A stretch of DNA of 64,000 nucleotides from JAHJQZ01 sp963667595 (GTDB taxonomy: Bacteria > Pseudomonadota > Alphaproteobacteria > Rhizobiales > Devosiaceae), in contig CAXXWD010000009.1 of assembly GCA_963667595.2 (NCBI GenBank), positions 310,001-374,000 on the forward strand. Reading direction: 5' to 3'. Positions 35,832-44,052 of this stretch are shown here, piece by piece. Each line of letters opens with the position of its first letter. Within the stretch, counting starts at the first letter, position 1. The translations under genes and the position numbers were made by a program. The notes below the pieces were generated by a model, which ran no database searches, was not told where the DNA came from, and was given only the letters and a program-made list of their open reading frames with translations.

Positions 35832-35948
35832 GGCGTCAGGGGCGATGCCAAAAATCCGAGAGGTGCTTGAGATGACGTTCGAAGAACGCCTGTTCTTAAC
35901 CCTCGGTCTTGCCGGGACGCACTTTTTCTCCAAGGTGGCGAAAGCGTC

Positions 35949-36689
35949 ATGAACCACAACCATGGTATTCTGGGATCACCAGGGGGGATGGATCCGAAAG
36001 CACTTGCCGAGGCGCTGACGCGGGAAGATGTGACTGCCACAGCGCCGAGTCGAATGCGTGGAGCACAAGTCAAAACTGGCGAGCAGGACCCGTTATCGGT
36101 GCTGCATGAGGTTGTGCGGCTTTTCTCGCAAAGAGGCGTTGAAAACACCTCCTATCGCGCCATCGTCAAAGCAACCGGTCTGAGCCGCAAGGCGCTCTAT
36201 AGGACGTGGCCGAACAAACAAACCCTTATTGTTGAGGCACTAGCCTTTTACCGCAAAAACGAGCTCGCTCCGCTGATGTCAGCCTTGGACAAAGGGGGAA
36301 AATCTGGGCTTTCCGATTTCTGGCAAAAGAACGAAACGGCATTTCGCAAGCCGGGTTGGAGAGGCTGCCTCTTGTTTCGGACGGCTGCCGCGCCACAGGG
36401 ATCAACTGTAGCCATAGATAATTTGTTCAATGATTATATCGAGGAATTGCATGATCGAATTAGTCGTGCCGTGGCCGAGGGGCAACGCGCGGGAGAGATT
36501 TCTGCCGTAATCAATGCCGATGCCGCCGGTTGGCAGTGTGTTTCCATTCTGTCGCTGATTTCATCTCTCGGTGCCAGAAAAGGCCATACTCGGCTTGTTG
36601 ATGACCTTGTTGCCACGGCGCGACGTAGCTGCGGCCTCTCGCTAACTGAGACGACGCGGAGAGAACTGGCCTACTATGACCAGCGATAG
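35949..36689 (+). CDS. TetR-family transcriptional regulator
   Basis: This 246-residue protein has a long N-terminal extension (about 50 residues) followed by the TetR helix-turn-helix (FSQRGVENTSYRAIVKATG, LSRKALYRTWPNKQTLIVEA). The helical C-terminal domain contains FRKPGWRGCLLFRTAA, a pattern seen in TetR regulators with a C-terminal TetR_C domain. It converges with the transglutaminase-like gene, overlapping its 3' end by 16 nt. Target genes are unknown; nearby polysaccharide genes are the obvious candidates. Confidence 0.85.
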   Translation: MNHNHGILGSPGGMDPKALAEALTREDVTATAPSRMRGAQVKTGEQDPLSVLHEVVRLFSQRGVENTSYRAIVKATGLSRKALYRTWPNKQTLIVEALAFYRKNELAPLMSALDKGGKSGLSDFWQKNETAFRKPGWRGCLLFRTAAAPQGSTVAIDNLFNDYIEELHDRISRAVAEGQRAGEISAVINADAAGWQCVSILSLISSLGARKGHTRLVDDLVATARRSCGLSLTETTRRELAYYDQR

Positions 36690-37186
36690 GGATTGGTGCT
36701 CTGCATCGAAACGATGCGGTAGCCAGTCTGTGCGAGCGGACGGATCGCGGGCGTCAAATTATCAAGCACGAACTTGCCGCGGGACGTGTTGACGACCAAA
36801 ATAGCGTGCCCTTCGCCGGCACGGGTTTTAACGGCGGCGATGCGCAAGGAGGCGGCAGGAAAGCCGGCGCGGATAAGCGCCTTGCGCTTTGCAAGGACAT
36901 AATCTTCGCAATCTCCCGTGCGCACATTGATTGACCAGACATCGCCTTTCGCATCAGGCTTCGGACGTATTGCGGAGTTGACGGAGGCGTTGACACGCTT
37001 GATCGTTCCAAGAATTTCGTCGGTTGCCTTGATGGTCGATGCGCCGCCCCCCTCGCATTCGCTTGGATGCTGCATGCACATCATCAAGAAGCCCATTGGC
37101 GCCTTGGCCAATGCAGGCTCCGCCGAAACGGTGGCAAAAAACAGACTGCCGAGTATGACAGTGATAAACGCATTTGCCTTGTTCAT
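36674..37186 (-). CDS. Bacterial transglutaminase-like cysteine protease (BTLCP family), secreted
   Basis: This 170-residue protein has a signal peptide ending SAEPALA. The catalytic triad is visible: Cys in RTGDCEDYVLAKR, His in AGEGHAILVV and Asp in FVLDNL. Proteins of this family are periplasmic and, in the LapG branch, cut adhesins or act near c-di-GMP-controlled secretion. In alphaproteobacteria many are of unknown role. Here it lies inside a polysaccharide locus, on the opposite strand, and overlaps the TetR gene by 16 nt. No LapD-like partner is seen in the window. Confidence 0.85.
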   Translation of the reverse strand: MNKANAFITVILGSLFFATVSAEPALAKAPMGFLMMCMQHPSECEGGGASTIKATDEILGTIKRVNASVNSAIRPKPDAKGDVWSINVRTGDCEDYVLAKRKALIRAGFPAASLRIAAVKTRAGEGHAILVVNTSRGKFVLDNLTPAIRPLAQTGYRIVSMQSTNPYRWS

Positions 37187-37520
37187 GCTGGTATTCCCCG
37201 ATGATCTTGCGATCTAGCCGGGCGATCATGACGAGGCTGATTTGAAAATTCCGCGAGAATTCCGCTAAAACTTTATGCAAATTTTCCGCGACGGAAATGC
37301 GTCGAGTCCCGAACGCGAAATTGAACCGTGGTGGCAATCAGTCGCCATGGACAGCGTCGGCGCCGCTGACTACGGCTCAGGCTCTCACTGCCGAGGAAAG
37401 GGAATCGACACACCTAATCGACATGAGTGACTGGCAAAGCCGGTACATGTCAAATGCATATACGAAAATGGGCAATCCGCAGACTGCCCATTCCATGATT
37501 CAGCTTATCGATATTTCCAA
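37187..37520. other. Intergenic stretch, no supported gene
   Basis: A plus-strand frame at 37297-37566 exists but overlaps the next gene antisense and shows no family pattern, so I do not call it. The promoter of the transglutaminase-like gene should be here. Confidence 0.35.
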
Positions 37521-37949
37521 TCAGGCCGGGCTGGCAGGCGGTGTCGTGGCAGCCGTGCTGATATAGTCGCCCGAGAGCACGTTTTCGGCAATGCCGTTAA
37601 CAGCAGCAACATTCACGACATCCGGCGCATCGATCGCGATGCGCTTAATCGCATCTGCAACCAAGACATCGAGATCATTCAGATCGGGATCGGCCGCGCC
37701 GACATTGGCAAGCGCGAAAACCAGAGCGTTGAGTTGTTCGGTCTGTGCACCCAGCGGGTCGCCGCTGGCTTTCACCTGAGCGACATATTGGTCGACTAGA
37801 GCAAGGCAATTGTCGCGATTATCAGCAACTGAGCACGCCGAAACTACTTGGTCCGGCGTAATCGCGGTTGCCTGGGCAAGCGAAACGCTCGGCAAGCCAA
37901 CACCAAGCATGCTCGTCACGAAACCGATAAGGAGCAAAATGCGTCTCAT
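37521..37949 (-). CDS. Small secreted protein of unknown function
   Basis: This 142-residue protein has a clear signal peptide (ILLLIGFVTSMLGVGLPSVSLAQA). The mature part is alanine-rich and helical, with two cysteines (VVSACSVADNRDNCLALVDQ) that could form a disulfide. It ends in an alanine/proline/threonine tail. I do not recognise the family. It is located between the transglutaminase-like protease and the polymerase block, so it may be an envelope factor linked to polysaccharide production. Confidence 0.7.
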   Translation of the reverse strand: MRRILLLIGFVTSMLGVGLPSVSLAQATAITPDQVVSACSVADNRDNCLALVDQYVAQVKASGDPLGAQTEQLNALVFALANVGAADPDLNDLDVLVADAIKRIAIDAPDVVNVAAVNGIAENVLSGDYISTAATTPPASPA

Positions 37950-38284
37950 GTTGAAATCCCAAATTTGGTAATTAGGGTTTTTTTAACCCAATTGGCCGTT
38001 GCCGTCAATTCAGCAGTGTGCCGTTTTTGTGCAGGCGATGATCGCCCCACAAATTACTCTCATCCGAAATACTGCTGAAAACAAATATATATATGTGTTC
38101 TCTCGTGGTTCAGGGCGTTAACCTTGGTCGACTATGTTCTTCTGGCCCTCTCATGACGTCCAAGGCCGCGGCGGGTGGATGCCAATCCTGCAAAATCCAG
38201 TGGATCTATGTGAATGCTCAATTTGAAATGAGAATGCTGAAGAGGTGTTCCGGCAACAAACGCACCGACAAGTAGGACCCAACC
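37950..38284. other. Intergenic stretch with AT-rich promoter-like sequence
   Basis: The stretch contains an AT-rich segment around 38080-38095 and no supported gene. It separates a minus-strand from a plus-strand gene and so should carry divergent promoters. Confidence 0.35.
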
Positions 38285-38377
38285 TTGCCAGAGGCTATTG
38301 TTTGCGGCAGAAACCGACTTGGTGAATTTTGCACGGCATTACCTTGCCACGATGCCAAGGCGATTGAAGAGGACCAA

Positions 38378-39040
38378 GTGTTTTCAAAAGACAGGTTGGC
38401 ATGGGTTGGTGTCGCCCTCGCTCTACTGATTCCTGCGTTTTTTGCGGCCACACGGGAACTCGGCGCCATATCCGAGCGCGGATCGAGTGAAATCGCCCGT
38501 TACCAAGCGGCTCGTGAAGGTGGAGCGCCCGATCCCCTTTCATTCACCGGCGTGCAGCAAAACCTTCTCGATTGCATGGAAATGGCGGACGGCATCTATG
38601 GACGACTACAATTCGACGGCGTCAGCCAGGAAATGGCCGCAACCTGTCGCGGACTGGCGAAAGACGCGATGCAGTCCAATCCACATTACGGGTTTGCGGC
38701 GCTGGTCGCGGCGCGCATGGCGGCAATCGACAAGGATTGGCCGAAGTTCAACAAGATGCTGGTCCTGTCACAACAGGGATCGGCTTCCGAGCAATGGATT
38801 TCGGTCGAACGACTGAAGCTTTACGTAAAGCACGAAGCCGAGCTCGATCCTGAAACACTTCCCGCGCGCTCTGCCGATATCGATCTTTTGCTTGAAAGCC
38901 CTGTCGGCATCAAGTCGATCGCCAGCCTTTACATTAATAGTGAGCACTTACGCACATTGATCGCGGAGCAGGCCGAACGTTTGCCCGAGCATATCCAAGC
39001 CCGCTTTCTCGGCACGCTCAAGGCCATCCTTAAAGGATGA
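38378..39040 (+). CDS. Membrane-anchored protein of unknown function, polysaccharide operon
   Basis: With the GTG at 38378 as start, which has AAGAGGA 4 nt upstream, the product has about 220 residues: a single N-terminal membrane helix (WVGVALALLIPAFFAATREL) and a helical domain outside (QNLLDCMEMADGIYGRL, TCRGLAKDAMQSNPHYGFAA, LVAARMAAIDKDWPKFNKML). A longer frame back to a TTG at 38285 is open but less likely. The pattern is TPR-like in places but not a firm match. It lies 78 nt upstream of the polymerase/ligase gene in the same orientation. The function is not known. Confidence 0.7.
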   Translation: MFSKDRLAWVGVALALLIPAFFAATRELGAISERGSSEIARYQAAREGGAPDPLSFTGVQQNLLDCMEMADGIYGRLQFDGVSQEMAATCRGLAKDAMQSNPHYGFAALVAARMAAIDKDWPKFNKMLVLSQQGSASEQWISVERLKLYVKHEAELDPETLPARSADIDLLLESPVGIKSIASLYINSEHLRTLIAEQAERLPEHIQARFLGTLKAILKG

Positions 39041-39118
39041 AAGACAAAGAGAACGAATGACACCCGGACCAAGAACAAGTGAACCCCGCCCGAAAAGCGC
39101 CATGACGGAGAGGAGCAT

Positions 39119-40456
39119 ATGGCTATAATAGGTAGCAGTCTGCGCCGTAACGACATAATGGCGCTTTTACTGATCGCATTGGTGTCACTGGCGCCGATTC
39201 CGCTGGGGTCCAACCGTCCAAGTCTCTGGGCGATCACAGACACTTTGGTGTTTGCAGTATTCTTCGCACAAACGCTTATGCGGGTATTTGACAAGGATGA
39301 ACGCAGCCGCTTCCTGCCCAATAACCGCGTTCTTCTCGTTCTATTCGCATTTATCGCCCTTTGGCATGTCGTTCAGATCCTGCCGCTCGGGTCAATCCTT
39401 CCGGGACCGGAAAGTGGTATTGGCGGCTATGGACAAACGATCAGTCTGGTGCCCGGCCAGACCGTTCTCATGCTCCTCAACTTTCTGGCCTATGGTGTCG
39501 TATTCATTCTTGCCTTCCAGATCGGTCAGCGACCCGGCCGGGCGCATAGGCTATACACCTGGACCGGTTACATGATTGGCGCCTTCGGGCTTTATGCGCT
39601 CTACAACTACGCCGTCGGCGACAACGCCCTTCTGGGCTTTTCCCGTGAATTCTACATCAAGGATGCAGCAGGGACCTTCATCAACCGCAATAATTTCGCA
39701 ACCTTTCTCGGTCTGGGTCTCGTTCTCAATACCGGACTTGTTGCCGACGCGATCTTCGGGGCCCTCAAGGAAGGAAGGCGGCCGCAAGTCATGACGGCGC
39801 TTGTGCATGCCGCGATCGGCGCGCTGCTTCTGGCCGGCCTTCTGGCCACTCACTCGCGCATGGGGCTTTTCGCCAGTGTGATCGGCGCCGTCGTCGTCCT
39901 TGCCTTGTTCGCCATCCGTTCAGGCAGCGGCGCTCGGATAAAAGTGAGTGGTGTCGTCCTTGTGCTGATCGGCGTTGCCGCGATTGCGCTTCTTTACGGG
40001 CAGGGCGTTTTGGAGCGATTGGGCTCATCGCAGTCTAGCCTCGATGTGCGAACCGATCTTTACGCACAAGTTCTCGAACTGGTTTCCCTAAGGCCGTTGC
40101 TCGGATTCGGGGCCGGGGCTTTTGAAGCAGCGTTTCCGCTCGTTCATCACTTGCCGGTCAGTCCCGATCTATTGTGGGACAAGGCGCACAATACTTATCT
40201 CGCCCTTTTTGCGGAACTGGGCGTGCCGATGGGATTTCTGGCAATTGCCATTATTGCCCTGCTGATCGGTCGGTTCATTAGCGCGCTCAAAGTGGATGGT
40301 GTCGCACGCCTCGGCGCCGCGATCAGTCTGGGGACAATCGTTCAGGTTGGGCTCCACTCCCTGGTCGATTTCAGCCTTGAAATCCACGCGGTCGCACTGC
40401 TCTTGGCCTTTTTGCTGGGCCTCGGTCGCGCTGTGAGCGCCGGGGTGCGCAAATGA
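39119..40456 (+). CDS. O-antigen ligase/polymerase family membrane protein
   Basis: This 445-residue protein has about ten to twelve transmembrane segments and the Wzy_C-type loop: TFINRNNFATFLGLGLVL, ATHSRMGLFASVIGAVVVL, then RTDLYAQVLELVSLRPLLGF, GAGAFEAAFP and WDKAHNTYLALFAELGVPMG. The last is the conserved H-N-x-(Y/F) motif of Wzy/WaaL proteins. It should polymerise or ligate polysaccharide repeat units on the periplasmic side. Its stop overlaps the phosphatase start by 4 nt (ATGA), so the two are coupled. Confidence 0.88.
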   Translation: MAIIGSSLRRNDIMALLLIALVSLAPIPLGSNRPSLWAITDTLVFAVFFAQTLMRVFDKDERSRFLPNNRVLLVLFAFIALWHVVQILPLGSILPGPESGIGGYGQTISLVPGQTVLMLLNFLAYGVVFILAFQIGQRPGRAHRLYTWTGYMIGAFGLYALYNYAVGDNALLGFSREFYIKDAAGTFINRNNFATFLGLGLVLNTGLVADAIFGALKEGRRPQVMTALVHAAIGALLLAGLLATHSRMGLFASVIGAVVVLALFAIRSGSGARIKVSGVVLVLIGVAAIALLYGQGVLERLGSSQSSLDVRTDLYAQVLELVSLRPLLGFGAGAFEAAFPLVHHLPVSPDLLWDKAHNTYLALFAELGVPMGFLAIAIIALLIGRFISALKVDGVARLGAAISLGTIVQVGLHSLVDFSLEIHAVALLLAFLLGLGRAVSAGVRK

Positions 40457-41286
40457 GCCTTTTGCACTGGACAAATCGACAAAAACGTATCTTGCCCGAA
40501 TGGACAAGAGCATCACGTTTCATCAGCCAGGACGAAGCGCCGGCCCTGGTCTATGCCATTGGCGATATCCATGGCTGCTATGATGCATTTTGCCGATTGG
40601 AAGACGACATTCTTGCCGATATCAATGCGCGCGGGCAGGGCGCCCTGATCGTCGTTCTAGGCGATTTTATCGATCGCGGCCCCGAAAGCAGCCGCGTTAT
40701 CGACCGGCTTCTTTCCAAACCGCCTGAAGGCGTGACGCGGCTTTGCCTATCGGGCAATCACGAAGCAACCATGGTCGCGTTCCTTGAAAAACCGCATTTC
40801 AATCATGTCTGGCTTAAATTCGGCGGTCTCGAAACACTGCGTTCCTATGGCATTGATCCAGAGAACTGGGCAACGGCCCGTCCGAACGCCAAGATGATCG
40901 GCTATCAACTCGATGCCTTCATTCCAGCCGAGCATATGCGTTTTGTTGCGGAAAGACCTTTCCTGGCACGCTTTGGAGACATGATTTTCGTTCATGCCGG
41001 TATCGATATGTCCAAGCGGCTCGACCATCAGGACCAACAAGATCTGTTGTGGATGCGGCAGCCATCAGGTGCCGAACGCGATGAGGGGCGCCGCTCTTCC
41101 GGCAAAACCCCGTCCGATGCTGGCGTTTCCGCCACGGCCCTTGTGATTCATGGTCACACTCCCGTAAAGGAGGTAGATGTTTTGCGGCAACGCATCAATC
41201 TTGATACGGGTGCATTTGCCGGTGGAGCACTGTCTGCGGCGCGCCTGGTTAATGGTCGGCTGGATGGCCTTTTGGCTAGCAAGTAA
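40453..41286 (+). CDS. PPP-family metallophosphoesterase (Ser/Thr or Tyr phosphatase type)
   Basis: This 277-residue enzyme has all PPP-family metal motifs in order: YAIGDIHGCYDAF, VVLGDFIDRGPESS, LSGNHEATM, FVHAGIDMS and VIHGHTPVKEV. It resembles bacterial PrpA/PrpB-type phosphatases. It has no signal peptide and should be cytoplasmic. It overlaps the polymerase gene by 4 nt and is followed 36 nt later by the Wzc-like tyrosine autokinase. The position is the one where a low-molecular-weight tyrosine phosphatase (Wzb) usually sits, so it may dephosphorylate the kinase; this is an inference. Confidence 0.88.
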   Translation: MSLLHWTNRQKRILPEWTRASRFISQDEAPALVYAIGDIHGCYDAFCRLEDDILADINARGQGALIVVLGDFIDRGPESSRVIDRLLSKPPEGVTRLCLSGNHEATMVAFLEKPHFNHVWLKFGGLETLRSYGIDPENWATARPNAKMIGYQLDAFIPAEHMRFVAERPFLARFGDMIFVHAGIDMSKRLDHQDQQDLLWMRQPSGAERDEGRRSSGKTPSDAGVSATALVIHGHTPVKEVDVLRQRINLDTGAFAGGALSAARLVNGRLDGLLASK

Positions 41287-41322
41287 TGAACTCGTATTTG
41301 TTTGGAGCTATTTGAGAGCACC

Positions 41323-43476
41323 ATGGATGAGACCGAACTGGATCTGAAAGCGCTCCTGTCGACCCTCAGGCGACGTTGGCGCATGATTGCCGCTACTTTC
41401 GCCATAGTCGTCGTGGCAGCCTTGCTCGTCACCTTTGCGCTGACGCCAAAATATACAGCTGGTACGCAGATATTTGTCGACGTCAATGCAAAAGATCTGC
41501 TCGATCCGACAATCGATCAAAGCTCGGCCAGCACCGCCTCGTCACGTGTCGACAGCGAGGTCGAGATCGCCAAGTCGAAAAAGATCCTGCTGGACGTGAT
41601 TTCGCAGTTATCACTGGTCAGTGACGAGGAATTTGGTGTCAAACTCGGCCTGAGGGACACTCTCATGGCCTGGCTGGGTCTTGGAAATGGCGAATTGCCA
41701 ACCGGCTCGGATGCCCTGAACCAAGTGCTCGACAAACTATCCACGGCGGTTTCGATCCGCCGCATCGGATTGACGTTTCTGATCGAGGTCTCGGCGACAA
41801 GCGGTGATCCGGAAAAAGCTGCCAGGATCGCCAATGCCGTCGCCAGGGCCTATATCACTGCGCAAGTCGGTGCCAAGGTCGAAAACACGCTGACGGCACG
41901 CAATGTTCTCGAAGGCCGTTTGAACGCGGCGAGTGGCGCTGTGGCGTCGGCCGAACAGTCCTTTGATGACTATATCAGCGCCAATATCGACACGATTGCC
42001 CGGGAGAGTGGGCGGACGGACATTGCCTTATTGCGTGATGAACTAAGCGATGCGGTCAATAAAAGCGCGCAACAATCAGCCTTGATTGATCAGGTGCAAC
42101 AATCTCTCGCCGTCAGCGACTGGACATCTTTGGCGGCCACCCTTCAGGACCAAGCCCTTTTGGAACTTGCCAGCCAGCGCGACGACCTCGTTGCTCAACT
42201 GCAGACTACTCCTGCAGATTCGGAACAACAGATCGATCTCCGAGCCGAACTTGATAAGCTCAACACCCAAATCACCGACTACTCTCAGACCAAGCTTAAA
42301 TCCATTCGGCAGGACGTCGCCGCGGGACAGCAGAAAGCAACAGACCTTAAAAACCAATTGCGTACATCGGTCCTCGCCAGCGATCTGCCGCCAACCGTCC
42401 TGACCCAGATCTACGGGCTTCAGCAGAATGCGGAGATTGCACGTTCGCAATATCAGACCCTTTTAGGGCGCGTGCGTGACCTCGATGCACAAGCCCAGAT
42501 TCAGGTGGCGGACAGCCGCATCGTTTCCGAAGCCTTGCCGCCATCGACGCCGTCCTTTCCCAACAATCGGCTCATTCTGGCGCTTGCCGGCATGGTTGGT
42601 TTGGGGCTTGGGGTTGGTTTGGCCTTCTTGTGGGAAAACTTTGTCGGTGGCTTCACGACCGATGCCCAGGTCGAGGGCCTGCTTCATCTCAATGTCGCCT
42701 CAGTGATTCCCAGGCATTCGCTGACGCTCAAAAATATCGAGTCCACCGAAATTCTGAGCCCGGCTGATCTTATGTATTTGGCGCCTATGTCGACCTATTC
42801 GGAATCGATCAGACGCCTTCGCGCTAATGTCGATATCGCCTTCGATCACTTAAGTGTTGATGTCCAAGCAAGCGCAGGCGGAAAGGTGGTGCTTGTGAGT
42901 TCGGCGGTGCCGCGCGAAGGCAAATCCTCCATTTCCTTGTCGCTGGCGCGATCCTATGCATTATCGGGCCACAAGACGCTGATCATCGACTGCGATCTTC
43001 GAAAACCATCCATCCACACCTATCTTGAGATCGATCCCGAAGGGGGATTGATCGACTATATCCTTCAAACAGACAGCACCGATAAACTGGCAAATGCCAT
43101 CGGCAATGATCGCCATTCCGGTCTTTCGGCCATTGTCAGTGGTCGCAACAGCAATGTGCCGACCGATCAAATCGTTTCAAATCCGGCCCTTGCCAAGCTT
43201 ATTGATAAGACTCGGGATATATTCGACGTCATCGTTATCGACTCGCCACCGCTCGTTCCCGTCGTCGATGGCCTTTATCTGGCGGGTTACGCCGACTGCA
43301 TCGCCCTGGTCGTCCAATGGGGCTCGACCTCGCAGTCAATGGTGCGTCAGGCCGTTCAGACTTTACGGCTTGGCGCCAAACCGGATACGCCAATAATGTG
43401 TGTTCTCAATCAGCAGCAAGGCGGTCGAGATCGCTACAACTCAAAATACTATTATTATTATGGTTCCGAGGCATAG
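41323..43476 (+). CDS. Wzc-like polysaccharide co-polymerase and BY-type tyrosine autokinase
   Basis: This protein of about 717 residues has an N-terminal Wzz domain (LRRRWRMIAATFAIVVVAAL, TPKYTAGTQIFVDV), a long periplasmic coiled coil, and a second membrane helix after PSFPNNRLILALAGMVGLGL. The cytoplasmic kinase has Walker A VSSAVPREGKSSISLSLA, Walker A' LIIDCDLRKPS and Walker B VIVIDSPPLVPVVD. It ends in a tyrosine cluster (SKYYYYYGSEA), the autophosphorylation site of BY-kinases. It sets chain length and export of the polysaccharide. ATG 41323 (GAGAG upstream) is preferred to the TTG at 41302. Confidence 0.92.
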   Translation: MDETELDLKALLSTLRRRWRMIAATFAIVVVAALLVTFALTPKYTAGTQIFVDVNAKDLLDPTIDQSSASTASSRVDSEVEIAKSKKILLDVISQLSLVSDEEFGVKLGLRDTLMAWLGLGNGELPTGSDALNQVLDKLSTAVSIRRIGLTFLIEVSATSGDPEKAARIANAVARAYITAQVGAKVENTLTARNVLEGRLNAASGAVASAEQSFDDYISANIDTIARESGRTDIALLRDELSDAVNKSAQQSALIDQVQQSLAVSDWTSLAATLQDQALLELASQRDDLVAQLQTTPADSEQQIDLRAELDKLNTQITDYSQTKLKSIRQDVAAGQQKATDLKNQLRTSVLASDLPPTVLTQIYGLQQNAEIARSQYQTLLGRVRDLDAQAQIQVADSRIVSEALPPSTPSFPNNRLILALAGMVGLGLGVGLAFLWENFVGGFTTDAQVEGLLHLNVASVIPRHSLTLKNIESTEILSPADLMYLAPMSTYSESIRRLRANVDIAFDHLSVDVQASAGGKVVLVSSAVPREGKSSISLSLARSYALSGHKTLIIDCDLRKPSIHTYLEIDPEGGLIDYILQTDSTDKLANAIGNDRHSGLSAIVSGRNSNVPTDQIVSNPALAKLIDKTRDIFDVIVIDSPPLVPVVDGLYLAGYADCIALVVQWGSTSQSMVRQAVQTLRLGAKPDTPIMCVLNQQQGGRDRYNSKYYYYYGSEA

Positions 43477-44052
43477 TCGCGCGATTGCAGGTGCTCTTAT
43501 CTAGAATACTGTTTACGAGTTTCGTGAAGCCCTCGGAAAATCAGTTTGCGCCTGGAGTGTGGCCGCCGAGCTAAATTTTGACACTGATAAAGATGTGACA
43601 CTTGTGCGTAATAGTCTATGTTTTGGTTATTCGTAGGGTGTTGTTTTTGATGTCGCGCGCGAAGCTATTTTGTTTCTCCAATAGAGCGGGGTGTCTACTA
43701 ATTGGTTGTGCATATGGTTTGCTGATCGATTTACACTGTCAAAATTATTTACGGCCATGCGTCATTAACAGACTGGCAGGCTGCGCAATGAGATTATTGA
43801 TCATCTCAATAGCTTGTTTCGACAACCAGAGAAGATATCTATTCATCAGTATGTTTATGGAGTTCCCTTCGAAAACTCGTTGGATTGACTCAAGTAGGTT
43901 GCCTAAGCTCATCGCGTACAACTCATTCTGGAATTACTTTTTGCTGCTTCCATCAAGAACGATGCCATCGTGGCCGTGACTGACAAACTTAAAAAATCCT
44001 GGAGTGCTTTGAGACCTTTGCCTGTCGGTATCCGGCGTCTGCTGAGAAGAAA
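43477..44052. other. 576-bp gap of lower coding quality
   Basis: Several frames are open here, such as one at 43602-43979, but none shows a recognisable domain, good codon use or a ribosome-binding site. The gap ends at the chimeric manB-manC remnant and may hold a rearrangement scar. Confidence 0.35.

Noticed and set aside
37297..37566. An 89-codon plus-strand frame
   Set aside because: It overlaps the small secreted protein gene antisense and has no motif.
41302..41322. TTG start giving seven extra residues on the tyrosine kinase
   Set aside because: ATG 41323 has a GAGAG element at correct spacing and fits the family N-terminus better.
43602..43979. A 125-codon plus-strand frame between the kinase and the manB-manC remnant
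   Set aside because: Unusual codon use, no ribosome-binding site and no domain; not strong enough to call.
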